Source of the DNA: Dastarcus helophoroides
Lineage: Eukaryota; Arthropoda; Insecta; Coleoptera; Bothrideridae
NCBI GenBank assembly: GCA_028583605.1
Contig: CM053330.1
Span: 22,160,129 to 22,224,128 of the forward strand
Direction of reading: 5' to 3'
DNA: 64,000 nucleotides
A program made the position numbers and the translations under genes. Below are positions 1-11,827 of this stretch, in pieces. Each line of letters begins with the position of its first letter. Position 1 is the stretch's first letter. The notes beneath the pieces are model-generated. The model ran no database searches. It was given only the letters and a program-made list of their open reading frames with translations, and had not been told where the DNA came from.

Positions 1-590
1 AATTATCGCGGCGAGATACGTATTTCCGCACACTCACATGGTGCGGTACTTCAGCGTGGATGGAAGTACAGCGAATATTAGCTAGTATCTGCATGTGCAA
101 TTTTTTAGCATCCTGCGATGAATCTCACTGAGAAAATTAATGAAGAATGTTAGAAATTCTCAGTATCTTAGCCATTCTAAATTTATGTTTGCACCCAGTT
201 GCGCTTGCTCCTTAAACAATTGGAGGCAAATTCATATTCATGCGGCATAATACAAAAACCATGGGAAAAATGATGAGGTCTAGGCATCTTACACAGGTAA
301 CTTAGAGAGTTTTCTTGTCAGTTTTTACTAATAACTAAAAATCTTTCTATTCCTTAAATCTGCTCTAACTCTTCTGGGCACTCTGTCCGGCAAACTCAGG
401 GTTGAACCAAAGGAGCAAATTTTTCAACTACCAAGGTAAACCTGGCTTAAATTTAATTTTGGCGACTACAAAAAGTTCTTTAAATAAGCCCCCCGCCCAA
501 AGATTTTAATAATTTCGACAAATGAAATAGAAAAGCTAGCTCTAATGTAATTAATGTTTGTGCTACAATTCCACGGACATACTAATAATC
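1..590. other. Intergenic or intronic DNA, nothing recognised
   Basis: AT-rich sequence without a supported gene, RNA or repeat. Stops are frequent in all frames. If the Kazal gene continues downstream, its last exon could lie here or in the next few kilobases, or off the window edge. Confidence 0.4.
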
Positions 591-1306
591 CTGTACACCG
601 TGTTCAATTTGAGACGCACCCCTTTTTGAACATCATTTGCTACGTAATTTTTTCCAAATTTTTCATTTTTTTTACAAATAAAAGCAATTGAACGTAGGAG
701 ACAAAAGATACGGATATAAGTTGTATACTTTTAATTGTATATATTTAATCGGTTGGATAGAGAAATAAGTTTCCTTTAAAAATATATAACACTTGATGCT
801 TGATACATCTGGCATTAACGGTTTATGATTTAACCGTGGTTGTATCTTAATATAAATAACAAACATCACTATCACTAACTTAAATCTAACATTAACAATG
901 GGCAAAGAATAATATTTTTACGCATCGTTTTTAGCATAGCCATCATTTTATTTTAAACAAGTAATGTTGCAATATGTCATTTTTAGAATTTAACAATCTT
1001 CTCAAATCATGAAATCAAATGACACTTGAATTATAAACACGTTTAAATCAGCAACGTGTAGTGCAAAATATGGAAATTCAATTCTCTATCCAATCGCAGA
1101 AAAATATACAGTGTTTCATTTAAAAAATAAAATTTATATCAGTATCTTTTTTCTTTTACATTTAATGGTTTTTTCTTGTAAAGAAATGAAAATTTTGGAA
1201 AAAATTACGTAGCAATCCATATAACGTATCAAAATTATTGGCTTATTAACTCTGTGAATTTTGTTCAAAAAGGGTGTATCTTAGATTGAATACGGCGTAC
1301 ACCGAT
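591..1306. mobile_element. Inverted-repeat (fold-back) element, about 0.7 kb
   Basis: The left arm (about 591-730) starts near GTACACCGTGTTCAATTTG and the right arm (about 1130-1306) reads as its diverged reverse complement, ending in GAATACGGCGTACACCG. Shared blocks include the TACGTAATTTTTTCC/GGAAAAAATTACGTA pair and TTTTTGAACA/TGTTCAAAAA. The right arm carries about 35 extra bases near 1230-1260. No transposase was found inside; the open frame on the minus strand within it looks fortuitous. It is most simply a non-autonomous DNA transposon of unassigned superfamily. Target duplication could not be resolved. Confidence 0.6.
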
Positions 1307-2835
1307 TTGTAAGAGTAAAATCTAATAGTGGTTTATACTATTGGATAGCAAAGTGAACTCATTTTTCTATACTAACAAACTATACGCACGTTAAATGAGA
1401 CACATCCTAATGTACAGTTTCAACACATATGTACGTCATGCGATTGGTTGAAAAATTTTAAAATTATGTACTCATTCTTTACAAAAACTAAGAAGTCGAG
1501 AGAGAAACTGAAGTGCTTGGATATCTACATGTACGTAAATTCCAATCAATTATTTCGACAAACCGATGCTGCGGCTGCTTGAATATTATATACGACTACG
1601 GCGTATCCTAAAAAAAATTCCATATAAAGTGCAGTTACAATTATCGGCAGAAAACTTTGACAAAGGAGGCAACTTTCTGAAAGTATTTTCCAGCGTATAT
1701 TGAATGATTTTAATTGACTACAACATTTATGCTTTAGTGAGAAATCTGCTTTTTATTTAATTGCAAGTAAAATAAATTTTGTATCATATTACCCTTTATT
1801 GCTTTCTTACCATTTTAGATTCTGGAGTGATAAAAATCTTCGTTGCATAAGATAGGATCATACTCGGGCAGGAATATTGCATGACACAATAACTGGTCCA
1901 ATATTTTATAATGCAAAATTTTATCGAAGAAAAGATATTTGGAATGACTAGAAACAGTCATAGTTTCTCTTGGCGGTATATCCCGTATTAAAATCTCAAG
2001 TAACGTATAAGTATTCTTCCAACCGACAGCAAACTGGCACCTCACTTCATTATTATAGATTTGTTAGGAAATATTTCACTCAATTGAAAAAATAAGATTA
2101 CAATGGCATAACAGTGAGTAAGTTTTCGAATTGTTGTTTTGTGCTAAAATCTACAAAGTTGGATTAAAAAACGGCTGAAGATAGATATACCAGAATGTTA
2201 ATAAAAGTGATTCTAAAATTCCATTTATGGCATCAAAAATGGTAGTTTGTATTAGAAAAAATTAGGTTTTTAAAATTTTGGATTGGGTTACTTAAAATCT
2301 TAACAAACGACGAAAGGCATCAAAGTAATTAGACACATTACAAAATATTTGTAAATCCTTTTTTTAATTGAAAAAAAAAATTATGAATTTTCCACTAGTA
2401 GCGCTATTATGAATTTTTAAATGGATCCCTGCAATAGTATATTGAGTATTTGGAAGTAAACGCAATACATTCCCGGACGAAAATTTCCAGTACCCCTTAA
2501 TCTATTAAACAGAAAATAATTTAACAGTTGGGCTGTTCGCGATTAGGATAAATATCAAGGTAACTTCTTGACGTAGCTTGTATAAAATCGTGTTGATCGT
2601 AAACTGATATCATATCGGTCATTTCACTGTTTGAATTTCTCTGGTTTGAATATAAGTTGTGTCGAGGTATTGTACAAGAATGGGAAATTTTATTAAGAAT
2701 CTACTGCATTTGGGGCAAACTAACCATGGAATCGGCACTAAATTTGAAACAGCTGCTTAATGCAAAATAATAATTTTCTTCAGTCTAATCCACTAATTTT
2801 TACAGTCCGCGTGATTTCATTTTACACTATTGTCA
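1307..2835. other. Non-coding AT-rich spacer
   Basis: No supported gene. A 76-codon minus-strand frame at 1815-2045 ends in a stop two codons before a good splice donor (GTAAGA on the minus strand near 1811) and contains a Cys-rich tail that faintly recalls a Kazal loop, but spacing and conservation are too poor to call an exon. Confidence 0.35.
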
Positions 2836-3882
2836 ACGGTAAAGGTACACAGAGCAAGAGTGAAATTTTCGTATGAAAATAATGTGGTTTAACTAATTTT
2901 ACCTTACAACAAAAGTTGATATTAACCGAGATATAAGATGTCAAAGTTAAAAAAAAATTTTTTTCGTATAACTATTAAATAAATTGTAATATAGGCACGA
3001 AATTTGGCACAAGGGGGTTTCGTACGTCGACAAACTTTAGTTTTCTAGCATATTGTCAATAGCTAAAAGGGGGGGGGGGCTACCTGCGCTATCCTGTATG
3101 ACTCTAAATCATCATAACTTTTTTGTGTACCCAGGAATATTTATTTTAAATAGGCAGTTTTATTTTCCCATATGTTTTACGTAAAAAAGGCATACCTTTT
3201 GAAAGTTGATACGAGCAACCGTTTCCAAGATATTTACCTTTAAAATTGAAATGTCTTCGTTTTAAATTACTTAAGATATATTAAATTTTCGAAGTAAGCT
3301 TGAAAAAAAAATAATAAGACAGTTTTTAAAGTAACTTATGTCAAATATTATTTTGCTGATAATATTATTACCTAAATTTTGAAAACTTCAATAAAAAAAT
3401 GCAATAAATTAAGACATAATGTATATTCAAACATATAGATGTAAGGTATGATCTTTCAGTTCGCACAAGAAAGTTTTAATATCTTGAAAACGGTTGCTTG
3501 TGTCAATATTCAGAAAGTATACCGTTTTTACGTAAAAAAATGTGGATCAATAAAAGTATTTATTTAATAAGTGTACATGGAAACACGAAAAATTGCAATG
3601 TTTTAGAATAATACAGGGTAGCGCAGGTGGCGCTACCATTGAGTTACTGGCAATCTGTTAGCAAATTAGAATTTCTCGACCAAAGAAACCCCCCTATGCC
3701 AAATATCTTGCCTTTATTGAAATGTGTTCATCAGGTATGTGAAAAAATTAATTTTTTTTTCAACTTTGACACCCCGAATCTTGGGGTTAATATCAACTCT
3801 TGGTAAAAGGTAAATATAACTAAATCACATTACTTTTATACGAAAAGTCCACTCTTGCTCTATTTCCACCCTGTATACCGTT
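2836..3882. mobile_element. Long inverted-repeat element, about 1.05 kb
   Basis: The left arm (about 2836-3260) and right arm (about 3460-3882) are diverged reverse complements along their whole length. Matching landmarks are CAGAGCAAGAGTG/CACTCTTGCTCT at the outer ends, GTTGATATTAACC/GGTTAATATCAAC, CTACCTGCGCTATCCTGTAT/ATACAGGGTAGCGCAGGTGG, and TTTTACGTAAAAAA near the centre. The right outer end reads CCACCCTGTATACC, so the terminus resembles TATACAGGGTG ends seen on many insect DNA transposons. No coding capacity remains. A run of eleven G residues lies at about 3069-3079 in the left arm. Confidence 0.7.
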
Positions 3883-3954
3883 TTTTTGCCAACTTATTTC
3901 AGTGATCGACTTCTATACAAATATTTTATTTTATTTAAATTCAATTTCCATCCA

Positions 3955-5235
3955 AAATGTAAAAAAGAGACCAACCATCTGCCTGTGCTCCAAAGTTTCG
4001 AGAGAGTCGGTCAAATTCTCATCATCAATTGGACGAATCGCTCTTAAATCAGTTCAAAGGAACTGATTTAAAAGAGCTAAAATGTGCTTTTGGGTTAAAC
4101 TACACACATAAGAACAGTATTCTAGCCGTGTTCTAACTTGAGCTTAATAGAGAATGAGCAGCTGATTAGATGTAAAGTAATTTTTTGCCCAGCTTTTGAG
4201 AGGCGCACTTGGCGATGTGGTGCAAATGATTGAAGTTAGTGCTTGCATTCACTCCTAGGATAGACAGATTAGATCCCACAGGAAAGATTTTACTGTCCAT
4301 AAGGATAGCGGCTGTATCATCTCTTGAAGTCTTTTTAGAGGAAACAGTGACCAGAGTTTTTCAGGCATTGAAGTCAATTAGAATTTTTTTTCATTATAGA
4401 ACAACAATATCGGAATCGCGATTAACCATCTATCTATACGTGCTGTTTCCTTAGCATAGCTGAAGCAGCGACTGATAATGGTTTGTCGTAGAAAAAGGAT
4501 GACCCGAGCTACTATTACTTGCGTGGCTACATATCGCGTGGATTGGAATCTGAAGCTAAGAAATCAATCATTTAAGTTCAACAGAGACAGAGTCGGAAAA
4601 ACTACTGATTCCTTGGACAACCCTGCAATAATGAAAAATGTGTCAGTTGAGATGATATCATCGACTCGACGTCCTAATGAGATCTGTTATCAAGGAAACT
4701 GGATATGAAATGATAGACCCTGTGAAAGTCTATAAGATGTTATTTTATTGAGAAAAGATCGATCCTGGACGCTGTCAAAGGCTTTTTTAGGGGTTGAATT
4801 TTAGACATAGATAACATGTGCCAGAAGGTCATCAGTTGAACGTTGTGGTCTGAAACCATATTGCCTGTGCAAGATGATTCTATTCTCCTGCAGATTTGAG
4901 AATCTCGACATTAATAACCTTCTCCATTAGTTAAGATATAACGGTAACGTAGATTTAGGGCGGTAGTTTCCCTTCTACTTTTTTATGGACATGCTACACC
5001 CTCCCTAGCAGATTTCTAGATGTTAGAAAATGTACTTTTGTTGTAAGACAGAAAGTGAAAATAATTTATATTCTTTATGGTGGACTCTTATTAGTGGAAA
5101 CACTATGTTTATTAATTTTATTTAACATTTCTGCTTGGGCAGGAGTAAGCGCAGAAGTGTATTTTCTCAGAACAATAGCAAGGATATCATCAAGGCAAGA
5201 ATTCTTCGATGTGAAGAGCTACACATCAAGCTACA
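3955..5235 (-). mobile_element. Decayed non-LTR retrotransposon (LINE) fragment, copy A
   Basis: Runs parallel to the better preserved LINE at 26330-28570: the 3970-4060 stretch matches 26650-26740, 4230-4720 matches 26900-27370, 4850-4960 matches 27530-27650, and 5040-5230 matches 27740-27860, in the same order and orientation. On the minus strand it therefore covers the reverse transcriptase palm and thumb and part of the linker before it. Many indels and stops are present, and no long frame survives. It is a dead copy, distinctly diverged from the 27-kb copy. Confidence 0.75.
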
Positions 5236-5417
5236 CAATTTTGCAAATAGGGCGTTGTTGCTAAAATTTAGGCCAGCACTTAGGCTACCCTTTCCGAGCC
5301 CACTGTGCTATACACATGATTGGTTATTCAGTCAGCCACCCAACTTTGTTGAGAAACTGAAGAATGTCCTTTGGATGCGCCTTTCTCAAATTGGCCACTC
5401 TAGGACAGAAGTTCCCC

Positions 5418-5727
5418 AGTCCAAAGAAGGTTTCACCCCTTTACCACATCGGCAATTAAATAAATAATTACGCGATACGTATTTCGCCAGCAGAACTGGC
5501 ATTTTCAAGCGCACTAATCTAAAAAGATTAGCAAAAGATGCATCGACGTCATCTGCATTGAGATTCAAATCGATACTTGCGGTCTTTTGCGTTCTTTCCT
5601 ATTTCATCTTTTGCTAATCTTTTTAGATTAGTGCGCTTGAAAATGCCAGTTCTGCTGGCGAAATACGTATCGCGTAATTATTTATTTAATTGCCGATGTG
5701 GTAAAGGGGTGAAACCTTCTTTGGACT
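5418..5727. repeat. Perfect 123-bp inverted repeat with 64-bp loop (fold-back)
   Basis: Bases 5418-5540 are exactly repeated in reverse complement at 5605-5727. The arm contains CGCGATACGTATTTCGCC, AAGCGCACTAATCT and a TTTCACCCCTTTACCACATC block. The loop carries GATTCAAATCGATAC. It adjoins the 3' end of the minus-strand LINE fragment at 5740-6480, so the right arm may be that LINE's 3' UTR with an inverted second copy. A diverged relative with the same arm-loop order is at 13930-14212. Perfect arms beside badly decayed neighbours suggest recent formation or gene conversion. Confidence 0.9.
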
Positions 5728-5739
5728 TAATCACAAGCC

Positions 5740-6480
5740 ACAGTGTTTAGTTCAGTGCTTTAGAGAAGTTCCCCAGCATAAATCCTCTGATTGATGCCAG
5801 TACCGGGCAGTGACACATTACGTGCTCGACACTCTAATCTTTTTCTAAACACCCCCTGCAGCTCGGATCGTTTCTAATTTTCATTCTGTGAAGATGTTTG
5901 CTTAATCAGTAGTGACCTGTCCAAATCCTTACAAGTTTCCTGAGGTTGTTTCTTGAAAGTTGCCGCCATAGCTGTGCCCCTTTCCCTGCACGGCATTCTA
6001 ATGAATGCGTGAGTCTGTTGACATGTTGTTATTGACTTTGTGTTTACGATGGATTTCTTTGTTAAGTATGGATCTTACAGTTGATCTAGCCAGGAGAAGA
6101 GTTGGCTCTTGTCCAACGAATTGTCCCTTCGAAACCTTCCTCGCCAGTTTGTCAGCGCGTTCGTTTCCCTCTTTTCCAGAATGTCCTTTTATCCATATTA
6201 GATCAATTGCATTCCCATGAGGTAGACGTTCTAAAACTAGGTGCTAGTTGCATACTAGCACTGAGTTTGTTTTCACATTATTTAGAGCCTTAAGGGCTAT
6301 CTGGCTGTCTGTCTACATTTGGATATATTTTCCTGTAATGTTCAGTAGCGTCATTTGCTCGGTGCTAAATTTGAAGAGGTAAAATTATTTCCAATCGAGT
6401 TCCCAGAAGAACTTGGAGCCACCTGGACAGCCAATAAGTATTTGACTCATTATACGATCATAATGACTCTACCTAGTCAA
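5740..6480 (-). mobile_element. LINE fragment: RNase H and Cys-rich C-terminus
   Basis: Read on the minus strand, about 6220-6090 encodes the hallmark RNase H C-terminal motif WIKGHSGKEGNERADKLAR. Further downstream (about 5990-5770) comes a typical LINE tail, with LRKLVRIWTGHY, DPSCRGC and VEHVMCHCPVLASIRG. RNase H plus this Cys/His tail is found in I/LOA-type non-LTR elements. Stops interrupt the frame, for example between GHY and LSKH. The endonuclease and polymerase parts are not attached. The element's 3' end abuts the fold-back at 5727. Confidence 0.8.
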
Positions 6481-6577
6481 TAACGTGTTTACAAAAATTT
6501 TACATACTTCCATTTTTCATTTGATGCCACTTTTTCTTTACTGATAGTTGATGTATAGTTTTTGTATTGAACCTTAA

Positions 6578-6934
6578 TTAGCTTTTTTTAAGTGCTCTTC
6601 GTTAAACATCTTTTCAATTATTTTGGAAGGAAGTTCAGATGATTTCAAGCCAACTTTGACATCAAGGGAAAATGCAGTTTCATATGGCGAGCCTTTAATA
6701 CTATTATGCTCTGTTTTTAATCATAAAACTCATTTCCATATTTCTAAATTTTTTGCTACTGACTGTGACATGACTGCCCATATTTATTACTTTGATCCTG
6801 TGCATATAAATTTTAAATTTTTAACCACTCTGCACAATCAATGGGAACCCAAATATGCAAAAAATGTTGTAAGAATATTTTATTACACAAATTATGAGTT
6901 CATTTCAGACGTTCAGTGTGTTATGAAAATCTGA
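6578..6934 (+). other. Unrecognised open frame, 119 codons without a stop
   Basis: A frame open from 6578 to a TGA at 6932-6934. The only in-frame ATG is about halfway along, so it would need an upstream exon or be a remnant. The translated tail is rich in aromatic residues with conspicuous motifs such as LHNQWEPKY and RIFYYTNYEFISD, unlike the low-complexity frames elsewhere. I do not recognise the family. It could be a degraded exon of a transposable or viral element just upstream of AT-rich DNA. No promoter or clear splice acceptor was identified. Confidence 0.3.
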
Positions 6935-7924
6935 GTGTAATACTGTAATTTTAAATTTCTTTTACAAATTTCCGAATTTAAATTCGAAATGTAGAAATTT
7001 TCTTGGAAAATTTTAATTTTTATTGTTTGGACTGTTTTGTTAAAATTACGTGTTCAAATTTTGAACTCGAAATTTTGGGAATATTTTTATTTATAACTCT
7101 TAAAATATATTAAAAATAAATATTAAAAATTCCACGATGTTTGGATGGAGCTTTCGCTTTTCAACGGCGATTGTCGGTGATTGTATCAGTAGTTTATTTG
7201 GTCTTTACAATGTTAACCATACAGTATGGATTAAGAGTGTAAAATATTTTTATTATCAATTTTGATCCTCTTGTAAAGGTTTTCAGTTTCAGCTTGAAAA
7301 ATATACATCTTTCTAAAATTTTAAGTTTAAAATGGAAATTTCAAGTTAAATCTCGAACATGTTTTATAAATTTTAATTTTTTTGCAGCTTTAAATAGTTT
7401 TCTGAAAATTGCGAGTATTAACTTAAAATTTGAAGTTTGGGATGAGCGGAAGTCTGGTTCGATTTTGGACCGAAGCCGCGGCTGAAATTATTTATTTATT
7501 TTTTTGTTGAAACTGAAACTGCTGTGGCTTTCTTGCGTTTTTAAATATTTTAATATTTTATTTTTCAAAAAAAAGGAAATAAATAAAATGCTAATCAGAT
7601 GAAAAAAAACTATTTATGGTGACATATTAGTAATTGCTTCAGCACATATGCAATTTTTAAATCTAAAATATTTAAAAAGCGGTCTTAATAAATTGGGAGT
7701 ATACCAGAACACCTGAAGAGTTCCCGAGAAGCAGGACAATGCATAGAAATGTCATAATAATAATTAAGTTTAATTGCATTTTAAGCAGTTATTCATTTAC
7801 CCACTCTTTGTTCGATTCTCCGAGATAAATAGGCTTTTTCCTATTTTAATTTTATTTATTTTTGTGCATTGTTTAAAGATGAAAATATCAAAATATAAAT
7901 AAAATAAAATCTTAGCATACTTAC
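6935..7924 (-). other. AT-rich region downstream of the Kazal exon (probable intron)
   Basis: Begins at the splice donor GTAAGTATG (minus strand, G at 7924) of the Kazal exon. Bases 6940-7580 are A/T-biased with degenerate GAAATTT-type repeats. I looked for an exon with the missing sixth Kazal cysteine and found no convincing one. Confidence 0.4.
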
Positions 7925-8056
7925 CCTTTCCACAAGTTTTCTTTTTTAATTCACATATATTGGAATATATAAACCCATCTGTTCCACATACCGGGTCACC
8001 ATATCCTTGCGTTGTACATATCCTAGGACAAGATGAATCTCTTATTGATAGAATAA
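7925..8056 (-). CDS. Kazal-type serine protease inhibitor, exon with five of six cysteines
   Basis: On the minus strand an acceptor TTTTATTTACAG ends at 8057 and a strong donor GTAAGT starts at 7924, defining a 132-nt exon, phase 1 at both ends. It encodes SSCPRICTTQG followed by DPVCGTDG and IYSNICELKKKTC. Spacings are C1-x3-C2, C2-x9-C3, C3-x10-C4 and C4-x6-C5; the last two are classical Kazal spacings. By family knowledge the reactive-site P1 residue is the second after C2, here Thr, which argues against trypsin specificity and fits elastase- or subtilisin-like targets (inference). The sixth cysteine must come from a downstream exon not found here. The preceding residues are hydrophobic and match the end of the signal peptide encoded by the exon at 56318-56369. 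Secreted, single-domain inhibitor is the best reading. Confidence 0.8.
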
Positions 8057-11000
8057 CTGTAAATAAAACACTAGTGTAAAATATATACAAATTTTCATGG
8101 AAATTTCTAATTTTTCATAGAAGTAATTGAGTCAATAGTGTGTATCCGAACACGCTTTTATATGCCCTCGATACACGTAATATGGTGTATTATGAGTGCA
8201 AATACTTGGTCACAGTTGACAGAATTCAAGTTCGATAGCCTTTAAACAAGACACATGCAATGTATGCTGTTGACAATTTAAAAATTAACTGAAAAAGTGG
8301 CTCCCGTTTTTCAATACCTTGTGTCATTAATGTTCACGACAACGTGGGAAGAGATGGACCCCGTCAGACAACATTTTAATTGCATTTTTTCCATTTAATT
8401 CCAACAGGGGCCTTGGTTAACCGTTAAGCGAAAATTTATTTTTCATGTTTTCGTTTCAAAGATTTTTTGGATTTCTCAATGGTTATTATTTTAATCAGGT
8501 AGAGGGACCTATTAAGTAGGTAATAATTTATAAATCGATAACCCACTCTGACTTCTAAAGCTGAATTTAAATTATCCACATATTTCCTCAAATAACAGAG
8601 AATTTTGCAGTTTCTAGTTTCTTGTTTTGTTGGCGTAATGAATTTTCCTTTTAGTAAATTATGCGGAACGACTCATGTTTTAAACTTGATGGAAGTCATA
8701 TTATTACTCGATGCTGTCTAATGCGATTTTTTTAAAGGATGTTTAAAAATTGTATGTATTTTTAATTTACCTAGAATTATCTTGGCATTAGATCGATATT
8801 GCTTAGTAATATTTTTAATGGGCGATAATTAAAAGTAAAAAACTTTGAATAAAATGCACATCAGAACCATGGATACTAGAAGAAAGATGCCGCATTAGGT
8901 ATGTACGATCACATCTAAAAATTGACCATAAAGCGTCTAGAAAGTAAAGTAGCTTTTACTATTTTTTTGCCAAAGATCATCATGCATGTAGCGCACAAGG
9001 ATTAATCAATCAAGAGCTCAAGATATAGTAGCAATTGCTGCTCACTCATTCTCTGGAAAGACTACAAATAAGCCACTTGAAACATTTTTAGATTTTTTGC
9101 TGCTTAGTAGTCAAGTAGTCATATTTATTTCGTTCCTCTTTATTTTTAATAACCTCCCTCTAGACGTTTTTTCTTCGCCGTTATTTAAGAAAGTCCAACA
9201 TCCTCCCCCTAGCATTTGTGACCAGACCAAAAACAGCCATAGACGGTGTTGTTTGAAATGTTGCGTTTATCTACCTCGTTTTACGGATCCGCTCCATAAA
9301 ATTCTCAAAATGAGTAACGCAAAGTTTCACTTTCAATCTGTCGTGGCCGTCGATCGTCCACCGATTGTATCTTCGAAGGCCATAGCTCTTTAAATTTTGA
9401 GTATCACGTTACTCATCAGGCAATGTTCTTATTGGCAAATGTAACACATCAACCCGCGCTTAATACATACATAAGAATAATACATAAATAAATTAATAGA
9501 AAAATCGGCGTAACTTCAAAATTTAATAAAATAAGTATATAAACTTAAAAAGAGAAAAAAATGCTCTTTCATTTAAAAACATGGCCTGTTGTGGTTTCCA
9601 TTTAAAAAATAGGGCTTTAAGTTATAACTCCAAACCTATCGCTTAATTGAAAAATCATTTACTACATCTGCAGTTTTTTGCCGAGATGTACAGGATCATG
9701 TACCTAAAGGGTAAATCTAGGGGAGATGGCCATAGAGGAGAGATGGCTCAGTGAACTGATTTCCCTTATTTTTTTAGTAAATGGCATTTAAATCCATATA
9801 ATGTAAATTACTCGTGTCGAAGAGCAACTCGCCAAGTTTTTCTGTTGTAACGTAGGATCGGAAATACTGATGTGGTCATCTTAGCCCTATAAAAAGAAGA
9901 GATGGCCCCTTTTTTTCTACGGTGATGTCCATAATGGCGGACGTTGTTGTTTCAGATTCTAAATATTTACAAAAAAAGTTCTTTGCAGAGAAAAATGGGT
10001 TGAAAGATGCTTTGAATATGATTTAAAACAGCCAAATGTCTATATGTGGTGCCACAAGGAGTTTTACCATACCGTGAAAAATACTAGAATGGTGATTGAA
10101 AAAAATTTATGACAAAATGCTTACGCTTGGTCCGAGTATCACATTTGGTTGCACTAATTAATCACCAGGAATACTGATGTTCACGTGGAAAGGTAGAGGT
10201 CAAAAGACATCTTGTCAAATAGGAGCAAAGAAAAATTTTCAATGTCGCAACATAGTATTTGTGAAAAGAACGAACTCTTAAGCAAGCTAAGAAAGTTTTA
10301 ACATGGATGGGGAGGGGCTAGAGATTTGTAGTGGCTTCAAAATAATTCATTAATTTTATTTGTGGCTTAGGTTTATCAAAGAATAAAGAAGGAACTTCTT
10401 GTCCTTAAAAGGCCCACAAAGAAATAAGTTTTCTTTTATAAAGAAACTTTTTGTTTTTAAACAACTAACATGGCTTTTTTATGCTAACTTGAAATGTAAA
10501 TATGTTTATTTTGGTCTAAAATTATGTTTCTTTTGTTTACCCTATTATGGCCAATTCTCCTAGATATACTTAGAAGATATGGCCCACAAATCAAAATTTG
10601 TTTTTTGGTCTCAGTGATAAATGCTTTTTAAATCAGTAATTATTTCATTAAGGAAGTACTTAGTGCACCACACTTAAGTATACATTTAGATTCAATCATA
10701 TTTAATTATTTAAGATTTATACTAATTAGAGCGGTTTCTGGTGGTTTTCATCTTGAAGATAGGAAACAAAAAATTAAACGGAACAATTTTTAGCGAGCTA
10801 TAGGAATGTAGGTTTAAAAAATAATAATTATTAATATCGCATAATGAAATAAATTACATAACCTAAGTTTTTTTTTCTAGATTTGATACGAAATATTTCG
10901 AAAACGGCTTACCAAAATATCAAGTATGCATGCTTATATATTTAAAATCGGGAGGAAAAGGACTTGGCAATCTTCTACAGAGCATTCCATTAAAAAAGTA

Positions 11001-11404
11001 AGGTTAGGTAATTTTATAGATTATGCGACGATAACATTTTTTGTTTAAACGGAAATTCTTACAGTCAGCAAAAAGTTGTACAGCTTCCATTTTAATGTTT
11101 TTTCAATATTCAAAATTGAAGCACCAGTGGCTGCACTATTTATAAGTACTAGACCATGTATGTTTGTCCAATTTTTTGCTATGTTCAGCTTTAATTTTAA
11201 ACTCTTTTTTACTCACATTTCAAATTTTTCTTGATATTTTTACCTTTTTCGTGATCATACTGACGATAATTTCATTTAAAATTTTAAAACTAAAATTTAA
11301 ATATCGAAATTGGGGTTTTTTTGCTGGGCCCTTAGGTCATCCATCTCTGTTAAAAATAGTTAAGGTTGATAAATAAGGAATTGTGACACTACGACGTATA
11401 TAAT
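8057..11404. other. Probable intron DNA, no gene supported
   Basis: AT-rich. It contains a short ATG frame at 9932-10024 (about 30 codons starting MADVVVSD) and a 98-codon plus frame at 9097-9393, neither with recognisable motifs. Repeated GAGATGGC-type words near 9720-9910 and 10540-10590 may mark the ends of an old insertion, but I could not define it. Confidence 0.35.
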
Positions 11405-11585
11405 TAGATGCGCATGCATGTTCGGATGCAGACGATCAGGCACGAAGTGATTATTCTTAGTATATAAGGGTTAATTTTAGGATTAGGTGTTAGTATCTCT
11501 CTGAAGATGATAGATTGGCTATCGAAACGCGTTAGAGCAACCTTTGTTATGTTTTTTAATCTTTCTTGGTTTCAGGGGACAAAAT
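11405..11585 (+). mobile_element. MITE, family 1, copy 1
   Basis: Contains TCGAAACGCGTTAGAGCAAC, then TTTTTTAATCTTTCTTGGTTTCAGGGGAC, matching the reverse complement of the element at 53249-53445 and the right half of the one at 42872-43072. The left part (GCGCATGC, TTCGGATGC, CACGAAGTGATTATTC) also matches the 53-kb copy. The terminal inverted repeat is eroded here. Non-coding. Confidence 0.7.
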
Positions 11586-11827
11586 TTGAGCACAAAATTT
11601 TGAGCTTTAAGTAGAAACCAAAAATAAAAAGAAGAAGAAATTTTCATAAGCTCATAAAAAAAAATGTCAATAATAATAATAAAATATAATTGCCCTTTTT
11701 TGATAATTTTAAAGTTTTTCTAAAAAATTTGGCCGAAATTGAAAATTTCAACTTTTTCTCGAAATTGAAACATTTTTTTGAACTTCTGCCTCCTCCAAGT
11801 TCCGAAATAATTTTAAATTTCCAGTTT
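11586..11827. repeat. Degenerate AT-rich repeat DNA
   Basis: Short stretch of GAAATTGAAAATTTC-type words of the kind described for the larger AT-rich blocks. No gene. Confidence 0.4.

Noticed and set aside
1815..2045. Minus-strand frame with a DPILCNEDFYHS tail, considered as a second Kazal exon
   Set aside because: Cysteine spacing does not fit the Kazal pattern, and a stop precedes the nearby donor site.
3069..3079. Run of eleven G residues, considered as a G-quadruplex or regulatory site
   Set aside because: A single homopolymer in a transposon arm; the opposite arm lacks it, so it is most likely slippage.
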